A DNA stretch of 64,000 bases. Source: AP-15 sp963700185. Its GTDB lineage: Bacteria > Pseudomonadota > Alphaproteobacteria > ATCC43930 > CGMCC-115725. The notes under the pieces are model-generated. The model saw nothing but the letters and a program-made list of their open reading frames with translations, made no database searches and was not told the origin of the DNA. The position numbers and the translations under genes were made by a program. Shown here piece after piece: positions 63,033-64,000 of the stretch (position 1 is its first letter; every line of letters begins with the position of its first letter). The stretch covers positions 1-64,000 of the forward strand of contig CAVOWP010000013.1 in assembly GCA_963700185.1 (NCBI GenBank), written 5' to 3'.

Positions 63033-64000
63033 TCAGGCGGCGGCTTTTCGGTTGGCGGCCAGGCGGGCGTCCACGAGAGCGACCGTTTGATCCACGACCG
63101 CATTGCGCATGCCGTATTGCGCCCCGATCAGCTGCACGAGCCGGTCCGTTCGCTCGATATTGGGAGCGCCGTTGTTGAGGGCCCGGGCGGCCGAGGATGG
63201 CCGCACCAAGTCGTTTGCGGCGGCGGCGTATCTCTCGAACGGCACCAGGTCGTTGGGCGATGCACCGAGGCGCTCGCATATGCCGCAGACCCAATTGTAG
63301 ACCGCGCGTGAAGCTTCGAGGTCGTTGTGCACCGCGTCCTTGATGTCGATCGCGCCATCCTTTGTGACGCAGCGGTAATTGCCGGTCAGCAGCATCGCCC
63401 ATTTGGCGAGCGGCACGAAGATCGAGTCGTGGACCTTCAATTTGACGGGCAGCTGGATCGGCCCGTCGCCAGGATCGTACCGCGCCGCCTCGATGTCGGC
63501 CTCCATCTCGCGCAGCATCGCGGTGGATTTGTCGGAGTCGAACCGGGCCACCTTGAAATTGGTCGGCAAGGTGACTTGCAGCACATTGATCTTCTCGCCC
63601 GGCGGCCGGATGGCCTGCGGGTCCGGGCTGCACAAGGTCAGGTGGCCGGGCTCGAAATTGTCCCAGACGCTGGCATCGGTAAAGGCGGGCTTGAGCGCGT
63701 CGGTCTTCAGCCCGGCGATGCGCTTCAGATAAGACAAGGGCGGCATGTTCATGATCGACATGCACGGCACGCGCGACCGCGCCACCGCATCGAGCAGTTC
63801 GCGAACCCCGGGGGAGCGGTATTGCGGCTCCTGCATCGCCAAGGCGACGAGATCGTAATCCTTCGGGTCGACCTCGCCCGGGCCGGCGGCGGCGAGCTTG
63901 CCCGGCAATTTCCGCGAGTCGAGCTCGACCGGCTCCCTTCTGCCTCTGATCGGCAGCCGTATTCGCGCGCCGTCGTTGTTGAACGCCTCCACCTCCGCCG
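63033..64000 (-). CDS. Unidentified protein, 5' end beyond the window
   Basis: At least 320 residues; the frame is still open at the right edge (no stop before 64000), so the GTG at 63992 is probably internal. The visible N-terminal part includes DPKDYDLVALAMQEPQYRSP, VPCMSIMNMPPL, which reads like the end of a nucleotide-binding domain. The C-terminal helical part has VHDSIFVPLAKWAMLLTGNY, ASRAVYNWVCGICERLGASP and NDLVPFERYAAAANDLVRPS. The overall plan resembles ketopantoate-reductase-like oxidoreductases, but I cannot assign it with confidence. Confidence 0.6.
   Translation of the reverse strand, partial: AEVEAFNNDGARIRLPIRGRREPVELDSRKLPGKLAAAGPGEVDPKDYDLVALAMQEPQYRSPGVRELLDAVARSRVPCMSIMNMPPLSYLKRIAGLKTDALKPAFTDASVWDNFEPGHLTLCSPDPQAIRPPGEKINVLQVTLPTNFKVARFDSDKSTAMLREMEADIEAARYDPGDGPIQLPVKLKVHDSIFVPLAKWAMLLTGNYRCVTKDGAIDIKDAVHNDLEASRAVYNWVCGICERLGASPNDLVPFERYAAAANDLVRPSSAARALNNGAPNIERTDRLVQLIGAQYGMRNAVVDQTVALVDARLAANRKAAA

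Overview
The window is GC-rich DNA from an alphaproteobacterium, most likely of the Hyphomicrobiales/Rhodospirillales type. This rests on gene content: a DUF3489-DUF2924-serine recombinase cassette, a DUF5681/terminase phage pair, a phasin, a molybdenum hydroxylase operon, an XrtA-type asparagine synthase and the dispersed CATTGCGAG...CTCGCAATG palindromes. It reads as chromosome with an unusually large accessory load. About a dozen otherwise recognisable genes carry single-base frameshifts, so either decay is advanced or the assembly has residual indel errors.

Layout. 0-5 kb: a DoxX membrane protein, small genes and a large UPF0182 membrane protein. 5-13.5 kb: a decayed prophage/recombinase island. 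It holds the tail of one serine recombinase fused at a junction to a 5'-truncated DNA methylase, then DUF5681 and terminase, a frameshifted DMT exporter, a fragment of a molybdopterin oxidase, and the recombinase/DUF2924/DUF3489 cassette; two copies of a repeat ending in tRNA-like T-arms flank it. 13.7-15.6 kb: a group II intron with a frameshifted reverse transcriptase. 15.8-21.6 kb: a frameshifted beta-repeat protein diverging from a type I secretion ABC transporter and its HlyD partner. 22-33.4 kb: mostly ordinary metabolism and transport, with a decarboxylase-type amidohydrolase, an FAD/molybdopterin/[2Fe-2S] oxidase operon, an MFS exporter with a divergent cysteine-containing regulator, a pair of secreted proteins and an amidase.

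33.6-40.4 kb: mobile DNA, with a tyrosine integrase cut by an IS21-like element, a second integrase beside an IS91 transposase, and a DUF3489 scrap next to tRNA-Arg(CCT). 40.5-46.7 kb: a surface-polysaccharide locus with two asparagine-synthase-like genes, a GT4 glycosyltransferase and a WalW-type deacetylase; manC at 52 kb may belong with it. 46.8-51.3 kb: a palindromic repeat, a strongly structured candidate RNA ending in an intrinsic terminator, a dead IS1595 transposase, and an intact IS1595 element with a perfect 8-bp target duplication that splits a small membrane-protein gene. 51.3-58.5 kb: phasin, manC, an IS1182-like transposase, sulfide:quinone oxidoreductase with a stub of its usual metallo-beta-lactamase partner, and a MATE pump preceded by a 19-codon ORF and terminator. 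58.5-62.4 kb: small accessory genes, including an NTPase, a broken resolvase, orphan small proteins of lower GC and a broken toxin-antitoxin pair. 62.4-64 kb: a secreted protein and a gene running off the right edge.

The best candidates for something not already explained are the structured RNA at 47.2-47.5 kb, the T-arm-bearing inverted repeat, the leader-ORF/terminator arrangement before the MATE gene, and the duplicated secreted-protein pair at 29.5-31.5 kb. No CRISPR array and no complete defence system were seen.
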